A stretch of 64,000 nucleotides of DNA from an uncultured Bacteroidota bacterium (GCA_903847205.1 CAINDA010000056.1:93598-157597); one strand, 5' to 3'; shown: positions 1 to 8,238, numbered from the stretch's first letter. The notes: generated by a model from the letters alone, not told the origin. Translations and numbers: made by a program.

Positions 1-44
1 ATCAGGAAGAAGGCTGAAAAATAAATTTTTGTAAATATTTTCAT
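1..44 (-). CDS. Partial gene, N-terminus of an exported protein
   Basis: Fifteen codons run off the left edge of the window. The start ATG is at 44-42 and reads MKIFTKIYFSAFFL, a short basic head followed by a hydrophobic stretch, as in a Bacteroidota signal peptide. It lies about 40 bp downstream of a DR21 module with its TTTG box at 85-88, the normal layout for this region, which supports a real gene. The product cannot be identified from this fragment. Confidence 0.55.
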   Translation of the reverse strand, partial: MKIFTKIYFSAFFL

Positions 45-84
45 TGCTTTAAATTTTACCCGCGAAAGAAATTTCACGAGACGA

Positions 85-150
85 CAAAGGTGTGCTGAAT
101 TAAAATTGGAAGTATTACATAACTTTTGGAATATGCTGCATCATTCACAC
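85..150 (-). promoter_or_regulatory. DR21 promoter module, site 1
   Basis: On the minus strand the distal half-site is ATGCAGC-like (136-140 on plus is ctgca) and the proximal half-site is TGTAA (115-119), 21 bp apart, with the flanking GTGAAT at 145-150. The TTTG box (85-88) lies 30 bp from the proximal half-site in the context CACCTTTG. It drives the partial gene at the left edge. Confidence 0.8.
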
Positions 151-172
151 ATTGGAAAAACCGTTTTAATAA

Positions 173-205
173 ATAAAAAAACTATTCCTTTTCAAGAATA
201 GTTTT
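173..205 (-). terminator. Intrinsic terminator after the 112-aa gene
   Basis: A 9-bp perfect stem (179-187 with 196-204) is followed on the minus strand by a T-run (173-180 on plus is A-rich). It ends the unit that starts at DR21 site 2. Confidence 0.75.
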
Positions 206-278
206 CTAAACCTGACAATATTAAAATTTAACAAAGCCCTAAAATTAGCAACCCGAGCCTAAAACTGTACGTCCCAAT

Positions 279-617
279 TTAATCCATTTTTTCAGCCTTA
301 ACAGACTGTTCCAACACATATTTATCTAATGCTGAATTCAATGAATCATAATATAATTTTAAATTTTTTAATGATATTTCGGGACTTTTTTGATCCGGCA
401 TTGTTACTGCCATTTCATCTATGAACTTATATAATTCAGGATACTGCTCTTTTATTTTCATGGTAATTTTCAAAATTTTTGAATTCAATTCTTTCTTAGT
501 ATCCATTTTAACCTCAGTTTTATCGAAACTTTGTTCATAGAGTGCCGGTTGAATCTCCCTTTCGATTTTTTGGATCTTTTGGTTTAACTCTTCATTTGCC
601 TTGGTATTAGTTTTCAT
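279..617 (-). CDS. Small helical protein with the ELNSKILKIT domain, unknown function
   Basis: This 112-residue soluble protein has no signal peptide or membrane segment. Residues 1-40 are charged and probably helical. Residues 43-105 (ELNSKILKIT...YPELYK...LKLYYDSLNS) closely match the C-terminal 65 residues of the receiver protein at 29306-29914, so the domain exists both free and fused to a receiver. It lies 138 bp behind the baeRF-like gene with no terminator between them and is followed by a hairpin terminator, so both probably share DR21 site 2. I infer a small partner or output domain of the receiver family. Its biochemical role is unknown. Confidence 0.75.
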   Translation of the reverse strand: MKTNTKANEELNQKIQKIEREIQPALYEQSFDKTEVKMDTKKELNSKILKITMKIKEQYPELYKFIDEMAVTMPDQKSPEISLKNLKLYYDSLNSALDKYVLEQSVKAEKMD

Positions 618-755
618 AGTTTTAAGTATTTTAATTTCTGCCCCAATTTAAAAACATTTAGAAGCGGAATAATTTTAACATATTTTGTCGCTTGTAATTT
701 GAACCCATGCTATTGAGCGAATTTCCAAAACCATTTTGTAAGGAAAAATTCAAAA

Positions 756-1139
756 TTATTGTTTAGAAAAATAGTCCCTAACAAAAGCATGTTTCTGGTT
801 CTCCGTCATTTTATCAGCTTGTTTAATTTCAATTTTTATTTTCGAAAAATGCGGATTCCCTTTTAAGAAATGAAACAATTCAACTTTTGCGTCTGTCGGT
901 CCAAAGAGAATAACTTCATCTTGATTTTTTATAATCTCAGACAATTCTTTATAATATTCTGCCTGTTCATGCTGCTCTGCGTTATGCATTAGCTTTTCAC
1001 TCTCGTTCAAAGTACGTTCTTTTTCCTGATGAGTAAATTTTGATGCCACAATGGTGGTTACAATGGGATCCTTTTTAAATTGAATTAAATGGGCATTTGC
1101 ATGATCCATCCAAATACCTAATTTTTTTGATGCTGTCAT
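756..1139 (-). CDS. baeRF-like (release-factor domain 3-like) stress protein
   Basis: This 127-residue cytosolic protein begins KLGIWMDHANAHLI, continues through an acidic, His-rich helical middle and ends with VILFGPTDAKVELFHFLKG and ADKMTENQKHAFVRDYF. That pattern resembles the bacterial archaeo-eukaryotic release factor families, which keep an eRF1/Pelota domain-3-like fold. Such proteins are thought to act near ribosomes or tRNA, but no reaction is established for this short form. The gene is first behind DR21 site 2, whose TTTG box lies about 70 bp upstream of the start. Assignment is by sequence pattern only. A domain search against eRF1 domain 3 would decide. Confidence 0.6.
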   Translation of the reverse strand: MTASKKLGIWMDHANAHLIQFKKDPIVTTIVASKFTHQEKERTLNESEKLMHNAEQHEQAEYYKELSEIIKNQDEVILFGPTDAKVELFHFLKGNPHFSKIKIEIKQADKMTENQKHAFVRDYFSKQ

Positions 1140-1207
1140 TTTTGATTGTTTTAGGTTTACTTTATTAATTACATTACCAATATTTCTTTTAAGAATTAAT
1201 TATAGCG

Positions 1208-1273
1208 CAAAGATGAAAACTCTTGAAATCACAAGTGTTACATTATATTTAAAATTACTTACATCATTCCCAC
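1208..1273 (-). promoter_or_regulatory. DR21 promoter module, site 2
   Basis: The TTACA half-sites on plus are at 1238 and 1259 (21 bp apart). The TTTG box at 1208-1211 is 30 bp from the proximal one, in the context CATCTTTG. The distal flank is slightly degenerate (attcccac instead of attcacac). It drives 756-1139 and probably 279-617. Confidence 0.8.
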
Positions 1274-1285
1274 TTACTTCATGGT

Positions 1286-1320
1286 AATAAAAAAGCATCC
1301 CATAATATAGAGGATGCTTA
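1286..1320 (-). terminator. Intrinsic terminator after catalase
   Basis: An 8-bp stem (1293-1300 with 1312-1319) is followed on the minus strand by a T-run (plus 1286-1292). It separates the catalase gene from DR21 site 2. Confidence 0.75.
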
Positions 1321-1382
1321 AAAATACCGTTTTGAAAATAATTTTTAATGAATAAAAAACAAAAGAACTTATTTCTTATGAG

Positions 1383-2870
1383 TTATTTTGCTTGAGCCAT
1401 TGCCTTTTCATCAATGGAAACACCTAATCCATTTGAGATCGCCATTCCCAATTGAAAATCGGCACGAAAAAAATGACACAACTGGCGATTAATAATTTCA
1501 TCTTTTTTTTCTGAGATTATACTACTCATTGAATTCACAATATTGGAAACTAAATTTTTTCTGTCCTGTTCGTTCAGAGCTTTACGATATAATATTCCCG
1601 GCTGGGTATAATGATCATTATCATTTTCGTTCCGGTCGAACCAATCCGCAGTGACTGCTTCCAACGGCACAGCCGACTGCTTGTAATTTTCATCAACAAA
1701 AATAGTGTCATAGCTATTTGGCCGGTAATTAGGACTGTCATTCCCATTATCACCAGTCTGCATAGATCCATCGCGCTGATAATTTGCAACCATGTAAGGA
1801 CACTTATTTACAGGAATCTGCTCGTAATTTACACCCAAGCGATATCGATGGGCATCTGGATAAGAAAGTAAACGGGCCTGAAGTACCTTATCAGGTGAAT
1901 AGCTTATACCATTAACAACATTAGCGGGAGAAAATGCTGCCTGCTCCACATCACGAAAATAATTCTCCGGAGTTTCATTCAGCTCCATTACGCCCACATC
2001 AATCAACGGGAACTCTTGATGGCTCCAGACTTTTGTAAGGTCAAAAGGATTGAATTTAAATTTTTTGGATTGATCCTCAGTCATCACCTGAATTTTCATT
2101 GCCCAAGCAGGAAAGTCTTTACGATCTATGGCTGCCGCTAAATCTCGAACAGCATGATCAGGGTCTGTACCTCTCATTTCATTAGCTTCTTTGCGAGTGA
2201 AGTTTTTTATTCCCTGCAGCGAAACGAAATGAAATTTTACCCAAACCCTTTCATTGTATTTATTGTACATAGAGAAAGTGTGGCTTCCAAAACCATGCAT
2301 GTAACGATAGGAAAATGGAGTTCCGCGGTCGCTCATCAATATCAATACCTGGTGAAGACTCTCTGGATTCAGGCTAAAGAAATCCCAAACCATTGCAGGA
2401 CTTTTGCAATTTGTTTTCGGATCCCTCTTTTGAGTATGAATGAAGTGAGAAAACTTTTTTGCATCCTTAATAAAAAAAATGGGCGTATTGTTTCCTACCA
2501 AGTCCCAGTTGCCATCTTCCGTGTAAAACTTAAGCGCAAAACCTCGCGGGTCCCTTTCGGTATCTGCACTTCCTTTTTCTCCGCCAACCTGTGAAAAACG
2601 GGCAAACATTTTTGTCTGTTTTCCTATTTCCGAAAAAATTATTGCTTTTGTGTAGCGGCTGATATCGTGCGTCACAGTAAATGTACCAAATGCTCCTGCT
2701 CCTTTAGCATGAACCACTCTTTCTGGAATTCGTTCGCGATTGAAATGGGCCATGTCTTCATGCAGAAAATAATCCTGCAGTAATATTGGCCCTCTGTTAC
2801 CGGCGGTCATGGAATTTTCAAATTCGGTATAGGGGACGCCTCCAGCAGTTGTTAGCTTTTTCTTTTTCAT
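1383..2870 (-). CDS. katA: Monofunctional haem catalase (clade 3 type)
   Basis: The enzyme converts hydrogen peroxide to water and oxygen in the cytoplasm. At 495 residues it fits the small-subunit catalases. Visible hallmarks are the distal His in RVVHAKGAGAFG (His54), the distal Asn in LVGNNTPIFF near 127, and the proximal haem signature RLLSYPDAHRYRLG near 335, which carries the haem-ligand Tyr and Arg. There is no signal peptide. The gene is last in a row with 2971-3291, 3398-3883 and 3918-4736, with no terminator seen between them. Transcription from DR21 site 3 is therefore possible, though a promoter in the 100-bp gap before it is not excluded. A hairpin terminator follows. Confidence 0.95.
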   Translation of the reverse strand: MKKKKLTTAGGVPYTEFENSMTAGNRGPILLQDYFLHEDMAHFNRERIPERVVHAKGAGAFGTFTVTHDISRYTKAIIFSEIGKQTKMFARFSQVGGEKGSADTERDPRGFALKFYTEDGNWDLVGNNTPIFFIKDAKKFSHFIHTQKRDPKTNCKSPAMVWDFFSLNPESLHQVLILMSDRGTPFSYRYMHGFGSHTFSMYNKYNERVWVKFHFVSLQGIKNFTRKEANEMRGTDPDHAVRDLAAAIDRKDFPAWAMKIQVMTEDQSKKFKFNPFDLTKVWSHQEFPLIDVGVMELNETPENYFRDVEQAAFSPANVVNGISYSPDKVLQARLLSYPDAHRYRLGVNYEQIPVNKCPYMVANYQRDGSMQTGDNGNDSPNYRPNSYDTIFVDENYKQSAVPLEAVTADWFDRNENDNDHYTQPGILYRKALNEQDRKNLVSNIVNSMSSIISEKKDEIINRQLCHFFRADFQLGMAISNGLGVSIDEKAMAQAK

Positions 2871-2970
2871 TGTAAATTGAATTAAAAATATTTTATCAGA
2901 TAAAAAATATTCATAAAGAAATCAAGAGTTTCTCGATGCAGGAATACCTAATTTCAGTAAATTCAAATTT

Positions 2971-3291
2971 TTAAAGCAAAATCACCAACAGGATAATAAT
3001 AAGAATAAGTGCCCCTGCCGAAAGATACACTCCACCACCTAGTCCATCAAGCCGATGTCTGATTGAAAGCACTTCACCTCTAAGATTTTTTCTATCTGAC
3101 GATTTCAAATTTGATCTATCCATCTGATTTATTTCGTTCAATCTAAGCAACAGGGTTCTTGCTTGAGCAGCTTCTGTTGACTTTGAATCAGCTGTAAAAG
3201 ATACAGATTCTCTTGTAACGGAACTTGACTGCGCCGGGTGGAAGGTTAATAACAATCCTGTTGTCATTAAACAAAATGTGATTTTTTTCAT
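2971..3291 (-). CDS. Small exported protein with C-terminal membrane anchor
   Basis: This 106-residue protein has a signal peptide (about 1-22), a polar region, the segment SDRKNLRGEVLSIRHRLDGLGGGVYLS and a terminal transmembrane helix rich in Ile and Leu. This small architecture recurs in Bacteroidota, but no function is known to me. A decayed second copy of its C-terminal half lies at 63678-63833 (KEVLSIRHKL...GEGVYIS...LLLIIIL). The neighbours are a coiled-coil lipoprotein and a DUF4239 membrane protein, which suggests an envelope role under stress. That is inference from context. Confidence 0.75.
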   Translation of the reverse strand: MKKITFCLMTTGLLLTFHPAQSSSVTRESVSFTADSKSTEAAQARTLLLRLNEINQMDRSNLKSSDRKNLRGEVLSIRHRLDGLGGGVYLSAGALILIIILLVILL

Positions 3292-3397
3292 AGTGTTAGG
3301 TTTTAATAATTAATAATAAAATTACTTCTCAAAATTATTTCTAAGTATTTACAAATTATTAAGATAAAGGCTCAATTAATTTACGGGCCGATACCTT

Positions 3398-3883
3398 TTA
3401 TTTTTTATTACTTGATGCAATATCTTTCAGCTCGATGCTGATTTCATTTACATTATGATTAACCGCCGTTTTAAAGCTTTCCCATTTCACTTTCACTTCC
3501 TCATTGTATTCATTCATCTGCCTTCTAAGGTCGTTATTGCCTTTCTCTAAATGGGCAGCCTTCTTGAGCAATTTAGTATTAGCGTTAGGAATGCTCTTTA
3601 TCTCTTTGATTTTATTTTCATTAGCAATTATTTTCTTTTCAGTTTCTAATTTAAATTTGATCCATTCATCCACAACTTCAATTTTCTTAACAGGAAAAGT
3701 TTTCTTTTCCTCCTCAATTACCGGCATACCAATGTCCACGGTGTCTTTTGAGGCAAGCTTTTCAACCTTTACACGTTCATATGCTGCATCTGTTTTTTGT
3801 TCGTGTGATTCGCAAGAAGCTAAAATCAAAGCGGTAAAGCAAGCCATCATTAATGGTGTGATAAAATTTGAGTTAATAGTCAT
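3398..3883 (-). CDS. Coiled-coil lipoprotein, unknown function
   Basis: This 161-residue protein has a lipoprotein signal ending in the lipobox ILASC (Cys near 24). The rest is charged and helical, ending with VKWESFKTAVNHNVNEISIELKDI. That tail parallels EQWQKFKADFSRGMDELGKAFKDL in the lipoprotein at 8239-8679, so the two are probable paralogues. The protein is likely anchored to a membrane facing the periplasm. It lies 34 bp behind the DUF4239 gene and is probably in the same transcript from DR21 site 3. No catalytic motif is visible. Confidence 0.75.
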   Translation of the reverse strand: MTINSNFITPLMMACFTALILASCESHEQKTDAAYERVKVEKLASKDTVDIGMPVIEEEKKTFPVKKIEVVDEWIKFKLETEKKIIANENKIKEIKSIPNANTKLLKKAAHLEKGNNDLRRQMNEYNEEVKVKWESFKTAVNHNVNEISIELKDIASSNKK

Positions 3884-3917
3884 AGAATTAATTTAAAAAT
3901 ATTTTTCAATACTAAAT

Positions 3918-4736
3918 CTAAATTGCTTTTTTTGAACGAAGGTCGTTGACCTGTTGTTCCAAGGTAAATATTTGTTTATAGGATTTAGGTTTGATCCCCA
4001 AAGTGCCTGTATATGGATGGTCGAGCATAATAATTATAAACAGGAGCATGCCAATGAATGTGCCAAGCAGCGCATTTAATGTGATATGCATGCGCGTATG
4101 TTCTATATCTAATAGTACAGCACAGATAATAGTTATAATTGCGCCAAGCATAATAGGCAGCCAAAGAGGAGGAGGAATTTCCGCTTCCATTGATGCAGTT
4201 CGAAGTCCTCTAAATGCTGCCAGCTGGTTCAGATGCCCAAACATCTCAGCGACCAGTTGTATTTGAAATTGGTTTTTTGGATTAAGCCGTTCCATCTTAT
4301 AAAAGACTTTGTTAAATGATTCCGGCGTTTTAAAAGCAGGCTTCATGCTTTCCATATTTGGGAACTCTTCGTCTACAACATTATAAACAAAATCAAGGTA
4401 AACTGTCATGAGTTGTTTTGATTCAAGGGTATCAGGATAAAATTTTATATCACGGTATAAACCCATCGCTGAACTACCCTCTTTACTTACATTATCCTTT
4501 GATTCGTTCAATTGAGTCCATACCATAAAAACAACAAAACTTAATAGCAATGCATAAAAGCTTGCAATGGCTAAAAAAAGGAAACCCGTAACTTCATTAT
4601 GCGCTCTGAGTATTTTAATATTGATGTATTTCCGAAAAAGAAAGGTTGTAAGGCCGGCAAAAATTGCTCCAAAGCAACAAATCAAAATAAAAAGCAACAA
4701 TGGAGGTATTTGAAGCATGTAAAAGGTAATCGCCAT
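3918..4736 (-). CDS. DUF4239 (bestrophin-like) integral membrane protein
   Basis: This 272-residue protein has four predicted membrane helices: two near the N-terminus (about 8-32 and 48-73) and two near the C-terminus (about 192-211 and 220-240). They are separated by a soluble helical domain (about 75-190). This layout and the segment FLFLAIASFYALLLSFVVFMVW fit the DUF4239 family, which is distantly related to bestrophin channels. Transport function is not shown for this family. It is the first gene behind DR21 site 3, with a leader of about 45 bp. Confidence 0.8.
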   Translation of the reverse strand: MAITFYMLQIPPLLLFILICCFGAIFAGLTTFLFRKYINIKILRAHNEVTGFLFLAIASFYALLLSFVVFMVWTQLNESKDNVSKEGSSAMGLYRDIKFYPDTLESKQLMTVYLDFVYNVVDEEFPNMESMKPAFKTPESFNKVFYKMERLNPKNQFQIQLVAEMFGHLNQLAAFRGLRTASMEAEIPPPLWLPIMLGAIITIICAVLLDIEHTRMHITLNALLGTFIGMLLFIIIMLDHPYTGTLGIKPKSYKQIFTLEQQVNDLRSKKAI

Positions 4737-4782
4737 TATTTAAAAATATTTATCGTAATGAATTAATGTTTAATGTCCTCTG

Positions 4783-4848
4783 CAAAGGTGTACATGTTTC
4801 AATAAGCTGGTGTTACATAACTTTCAAAAAAATTTATATGATTCACAC
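4783..4848 (-). promoter_or_regulatory. DR21 promoter module, site 3
   Basis: The half-sites on plus are at 4813 (ttaca) and 4834 (ttata), 21 bp apart, with attcacac to 4848. The TTTG box at 4783-4786 is in the context CACCTTTGC, 30 bp from the proximal half-site. It drives the DUF4239 operon, possibly through to catalase. Confidence 0.9.
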
Positions 4849-5012
4849 TTTACACAATAATTTCCATTGAAATATTTGGCGGATTTTTGAAAATCCGATA
4901 GGGCCAATCTAATATTGAAGAACAAGATTGAGCATTTTTTGAAAAATCCTGAGCCGTATGCGCCAGAGTTTTATAAAAGCAAAATTTGTATAAAAATTAA
5001 ACTCTTCAAAAA
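4849..5012. other. Non-coding gap
   Basis: No gene is supported here. A short open plus-strand stretch (4915-5014, NPEPYAPEFYKSK and similar) has no ATG start and is at most a decayed fragment. Confidence 0.4.
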
Positions 5013-5072
5013 TTAAAAAAAGCCGCAAATGAGAATACCAATTTTTTTCGGGTGCTGACATTCACGGCTTTT
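5013..5072 (-). terminator. Probable terminator after the YtxH gene
   Basis: An imperfect 11-bp stem (5021-5031 with 5059-5069) is flanked by A-rich sequence at 5013-5020 and by tttt at 5070. It closes the YceI-to-YtxH unit. Confidence 0.5.
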
Positions 5073-5114
5073 AAATTAATTATGACCTGGAATTCTTATT
5101 TAGTAGAGATAAAT

Positions 5115-5384
5115 TTATTTAATTCTCTCCGCTTTTGATGCCTGGCCATCTTTCATAAATTCACTCGATTTGTTCTTAACAATTTCTGCCTCTTTGTTTA
5201 TTCCCTCAAGGAACTCCGCAAATTTTTCTTTCATTGAATCAACCAGATCTTCGGTCTGTCCGGAAATATTTTTTCGTGTTTCTGATCCTTTTCGCGGTGC
5301 CAAAAGAACCCCGGCGATTCCGCCTATGGCTGCTCCCAATAGAATTGCTCCAATAAGTTTTCCTGTGTTGTTATGATTTTCCAT
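5115..5384 (-). CDS. YtxH-domain stress protein
   Basis: This 89-residue protein opens with a Gly-rich membrane segment (LIGAILLGAAIGGIAGVLLAP, about 10-30) followed by RKGSETRKNISGQ and an amphipathic helix. This is the standard YtxH form, a small membrane-attached protein of general-stress regulons such as the sigma-B regulon of Bacillus. The molecular role is unknown. It is last in a row of minus-strand genes from YceI (6851) down and is followed by a probable terminator. Confidence 0.85.
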   Translation of the reverse strand: MENHNNTGKLIGAILLGAAIGGIAGVLLAPRKGSETRKNISGQTEDLVDSMKEKFAEFLEGINKEAEIVKNKSSEFMKDGQASKAERIK

Positions 5385-5484
5385 TATTTTATATTTTTAT
5401 TTGACGATTAATATTTGAAAACACATTATTTTTTAACTGCAACTAGCAAAAAAAAATATTTTCTCGGAAGAATAGGGTGTTAAG

Positions 5485-5727
5485 CTATTTCCTTTTTGGC
5501 TGAATAGGAAATGTTTCTTTTTTTGTCTTATCCGCTTTTGTATCTATCCCTGTTGAGTCAGGATCAATTTCCAACTTAGATTTGAGGGATTTGTTTTTTT
5601 TTACTGTTTTATCAGCGTCATTATCTGCGCCGGACTTGTCAGAGTCAATTTCAGGACTAGTGAAATCAGCTGAGCGATTTCGACTATTTTTTCCAATACT
5701 TTTTTTCGGGATTTCCAAATTTTTCAT
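5485..5727 (-). CDS. Small, highly charged protein, unknown
   Basis: This 80-residue protein is rich in Lys, Asp and Ser, with an internal near-repeat (EIDSDKSGADNDADKTVKK and EIDPDSTGIDTKADKTKK). It has no signal peptide or hydrophobic core and is probably disordered. It lies only 8 bp after the next upstream gene (5736-6128), so translation is likely coupled. I recognise no family. The repeat and tight spacing argue that it is real. Confidence 0.6.
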   Translation of the reverse strand: MKNLEIPKKSIGKNSRNRSADFTSPEIDSDKSGADNDADKTVKKNKSLKSKLEIDPDSTGIDTKADKTKKETFPIQPKRK

Positions 5728-5735
5728 TTTTTCAT

Positions 5736-6128
5736 TTATTTATAATTAGCTAATTTAATTGCTTCTGTATTTGTGTATGCATTAATGGAATCTCTAACAT
5801 TCCGCTTTCTCCCTAACATCATTTCTTCGCTGTGAATACAAGCACTCTCATTTTCATTTTCTAAAGCTTTAATATATACTGCTAATTCAATAACTTCGAA
5901 ATCAGTAAATGAATGGGTATGATCGTTAAGCAGTTCATCAATTTGTTCTTTTGCAATTACAGCGTATTCGGAGGATGTCCGGGCAGTATTTCTGTTTTCA
6001 AGGTCAATTATATAAGCCGAAAACTTTTTTATTTCCGCTATAGAATAGTGATGCGCCGAATCTATCTGTGCAAAGCCGAATGACACAAACTGAAGAATAA
6101 ACGCCGCTAAAAAAAATGTTCTTTTCAT
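5736..6128 (-). CDS. Secreted helical protein, unknown
   Basis: This 130-residue protein has a signal peptide (MKRTFFLAAFILQFVSFGFA, cleavage near 20). The mature part contains two similar helical segments (IAEIKKFSAYIIDLENRN and DFEVIELAVYIKALENEN). It is probably periplasmic. It is transcribed with the phasin-like protein 38 bp upstream and the charged protein 8 bp downstream. No family is recognised. Confidence 0.65.
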   Translation of the reverse strand: MKRTFFLAAFILQFVSFGFAQIDSAHHYSIAEIKKFSAYIIDLENRNTARTSSEYAVIAKEQIDELLNDHTHSFTDFEVIELAVYIKALENENESACIHSEEMMLGRKRNVRDSINAYTNTEAIKLANYK

Positions 6129-6166
6129 TTAAATTTTACAATTTGCTTCTTATGAATAATACCCAA

Positions 6167-6778
6167 TCAACTTTTAGCAATTTCTTTTTTATCTTCTTCT
6201 TCTTGCTTCCACCAATCAGCTGCCCAGATAGTAAATTTGTTCAATCCTTTGTTTTGTAAAATGAAAAGAGACTCAATTTGTGCGTTTATGCTCTTGCAGA
6301 ATTTCTGATTAAAACTTACTGCAAGGCTTGTATGCTTATTATAGAAATCAAGAATTTCTTTTGTGTTTTTAATTGTCAGCTGGTGTGCATCATGAAAATT
6401 CCCATGAATTAATTCTAATACTTCTTCAGGATGCAATAGATTTGCTGATTTGATTACATCAACCAGCTTTGTATTAAAATCAACAGTCATCTCCATCTGC
6501 TTGGTATATGCGTTAATAATACTATCGAGAGCATCTTCGGCTAGTTCTATAGATTTCCCAAAGGTACTATTCATTGATTCTGTGACAGAATCTTCAATAT
6601 CCTGATTATTTAGTTTTTCCTTTATTGAATCGACAATTATTCTATTTGAATCCAAAGCATCACCAATATATTTATTATTTGAAGAAATCATTTCCCTTAT
6701 AGTTTCTTTTGACTTTTCCGCAGTAACGTTGATACTGTCTTTTATTCTGTCTGATTTTTCATTTAGTGTATAGTTCAT
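6167..6778 (-). CDS. Phasin-like helical protein
   Basis: This 203-residue, almost entirely helical protein has no signal peptide and no membrane segment. The region at about 80-190 (MEMTVDFNTKLVDVIKSAN...LEFYNKHTSLAVSFNQKF-type pattern) with evenly spaced aromatics resembles phasins, which coat polyhydroxyalkanoate granules, or related amphipathic coat proteins. No PHA synthase is in this window, so a granule role is speculative. It lies 72 bp behind YceI in the same orientation. Confidence 0.5.
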   Translation of the reverse strand: MNYTLNEKSDRIKDSINVTAEKSKETIREMISSNNKYIGDALDSNRIIVDSIKEKLNNQDIEDSVTESMNSTFGKSIELAEDALDSIINAYTKQMEMTVDFNTKLVDVIKSANLLHPEEVLELIHGNFHDAHQLTIKNTKEILDFYNKHTSLAVSFNQKFCKSINAQIESLFILQNKGLNKFTIWAADWWKQEEEDKKEIAKS

Positions 6779-6850
6779 TTTTATTGTTTTTATATTATTT
6801 TTAAAATTAGATCTTTAAAACTGTCATTAGTTTACGTTAGAGGGCCTAGC

Positions 6851-7444
6851 TTATTTAACAACGGCCTTGTCTGCTGAATTTTTCAATTCCATTGTTAAAT
6901 CTTTTTGACCGGCATTGATAAGTTCTATCTCGCATAAGATTGTTACCTCATCACTCACCATTAAGCCGCTTTTTTCGATTGATGCATTCCAAACAAGCCC
7001 CCAATCACTTCTGTTGATTTTTCCAGTTACAGTAAAACCAGCTTTTTCATTCCCCCAAGGATCATTTATTATCCCTCCGAATTCTACAAATAATTGTACG
7101 TTTTTAGTAACTCCTTTAATCGTGAGACCTCCCCACATTTCATGATTACCATTCTTGCCTGATTTCTCAATAGTGGAAGCCGTGAACGATATTTGTTTAT
7201 GATTTTGTGTATCCAGAAAATCGGCTCCTCTTAAGTGCTCATCACGTTTCACATCACCCGTACTTATAGAAGCCGCATCAATCCAAAGGTCTATTTCAAC
7301 CGTTGTAAAATCTCTAGCCTCTGAATAGATGCTTGCATCAAATGTTTTGAAACTACCTTTTACATTAGCTATCATTAAGTGTTTCACTCTAAAAGAAATT
7401 TCGCTGTGGGCTTGGTCTATTGACCATTTTGTTTGATTTGTCAT
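6851..7444 (-). CDS. YceI-family lipid-binding protein
   Basis: This 197-residue protein is counted from the ATG at 7444 (MTNQTKWSIDQAHSEISF). A longer reading to 7495 runs into the promoter and lacks support. The pattern SIDQAHSEISFRVKHLMIANVKGSF...DFLDTQNHKQISF...GGLTIKGVTKNV...WGNEKAGFTVTGKINRSDWGL is typical of YceI, a beta-barrel lipocalin-like fold that binds isoprenoid lipids. No signal peptide is visible, so it is probably cytoplasmic here, unlike periplasmic YceI of enterics. It is first behind DR21 site 4, and a 55-residue protein copying its N-terminus lies just upstream. Confidence 0.85.
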   Translation of the reverse strand: MTNQTKWSIDQAHSEISFRVKHLMIANVKGSFKTFDASIYSEARDFTTVEIDLWIDAASISTGDVKRDEHLRGADFLDTQNHKQISFTASTIEKSGKNGNHEMWGGLTIKGVTKNVQLFVEFGGIINDPWGNEKAGFTVTGKINRSDWGLVWNASIEKSGLMVSDEVTILCEIELINAGQKDLTMELKNSADKAVVK

Positions 7445-7492
7445 GGATTGATATATAAAATTTATTATTAATTTATTACAATAAGATGAATA

Positions 7493-7558
7493 CATAGATC
7501 AATGCTGAGAACTATAAATTTGTTATACAATTGTAAAAACAGTTTATAAAATTCACAC
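7493..7558 (-). promoter_or_regulatory. DR21 promoter module, site 4 (weakest -7 box)
   Basis: The half-sites on plus are at 7523 (ttata) and 7544 (ttata), 21 bp apart, with attcacac at 7551-7558. At the fixed 30-bp spacing the box reads TATG rather than TTTG (7493-7496). It drives YceI and the genes to 5115. Confidence 0.7.
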
Positions 7559-7726
7559 TTATTTATTTTCTGAAAAGATAATGTTTGCAATCTTTAAGTA
7601 TTTTGAAATACTAACTGGATCATTCGTTTTGAACGCATCTTTAACATTAGCAATCATTAGCTGACCTACATTATAAGCAATTCCGCTTTGGGTGGGGGCT
7701 GTTACCCGATTTTGTTTGTTTGTCAT
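7559..7726 (-). CDS. 55-aa microprotein resembling the YceI N-terminus
   Basis: The ATG at 7726 opens 55 codons to a TAA at 7559: MTNKQNRVTAPTQSGIAYNV, then GQLMIANVKDAFKTNDPVSI, then SKYLKIANIIFSENK. The first 40 residues align position by position with YceI next door (MTNQTKWSIDQAHSEISFRV, KHLMIANVKGSFKTFDASI), sharing MTN, LMIANVK and FKT. The beta-barrel part is absent. It is either a truncated duplicate or a separate small protein. The clean frame and stop favour expression, probably from DR21 site 5 through 7849. Its stop codon touches the edge of DR21 site 4. Confidence 0.6.
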   Translation of the reverse strand: MTNKQNRVTAPTQSGIAYNVGQLMIANVKDAFKTNDPVSISKYLKIANIIFSENK

Positions 7727-7848
7727 TGTTTATATTTTAAACTGTTTATTAGTGTTTTACCGCCTTCAAAGGGAGGAGCCCACTTTCATTTTGCTTCAAT
7801 TCCGCATGATTTAAAGCAGTGTAAATTCCTCCACACCCGCAGATGCAA

Positions 7849-8181
7849 TCATTTAACAACAATTACATACTGATTTGTTAATCGATAATGATAAAAGTTT
7901 TCTTTAGAAAAATAATTGCATTTCCCAACATCTGCAGTCAAGCAGAACCTGTTTGTACTTGCTGAATAGTTCCGGTCAAATAAAATTATCTGCCCTTTTA
8001 AAACTTTATAAGGTTTACCTGGAAAAAGAAACTTGTTTTCAGAATCATTTAATATTGTTCCATACACACCCAATGAATCTGAAGTAAATATTAGGTAAAT
8101 ATTATCAATATCGGCCTCACTTTTTTCATAGGAAAAGGAAGACAAAATGATTAAAGAAACAAGGAGGAGAAGTAATTTCAT
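7849..8181 (-). CDS. Small secreted protein, unknown
   Basis: This 110-residue protein has an N-terminal hydrophobic segment (MKLLLLLVSLIILSSFS) typical of a signal peptide. The mature part looks beta-rich (NIYLIFTSDSLGVYGTIL, KPYKVLKGQIILFD), with two Cys near the end (RFCLTADVGKCNYF) that could form a disulphide. It follows the lipoprotein gene by 57 bp. No family is recognised. Confidence 0.6.
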   Translation of the reverse strand: MKLLLLLVSLIILSSFSYEKSEADIDNIYLIFTSDSLGVYGTILNDSENKFLFPGKPYKVLKGQIILFDRNYSASTNRFCLTADVGKCNYFSKENFYHYRLTNQYVIVVK

Positions 8182-8238
8182 AACAAATTAAATTTCAAAA
8201 AACTGTTATTTATATTTTTCAGAAAGATTTACATTATA

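Noticed and set aside
618..755. Possible degenerate DR21 before the 112-aa gene
   Set aside because: Half-site-like TAACAT and TGTAAT are present, but the 21-bp spacing and the TTTG box are not.
4915..5014. Open plus-strand stretch reading NPEPYAPEFYKSK
   Set aside because: It has no ATG start and no neighbouring frame that completes a gene. At most it is a decayed fragment.
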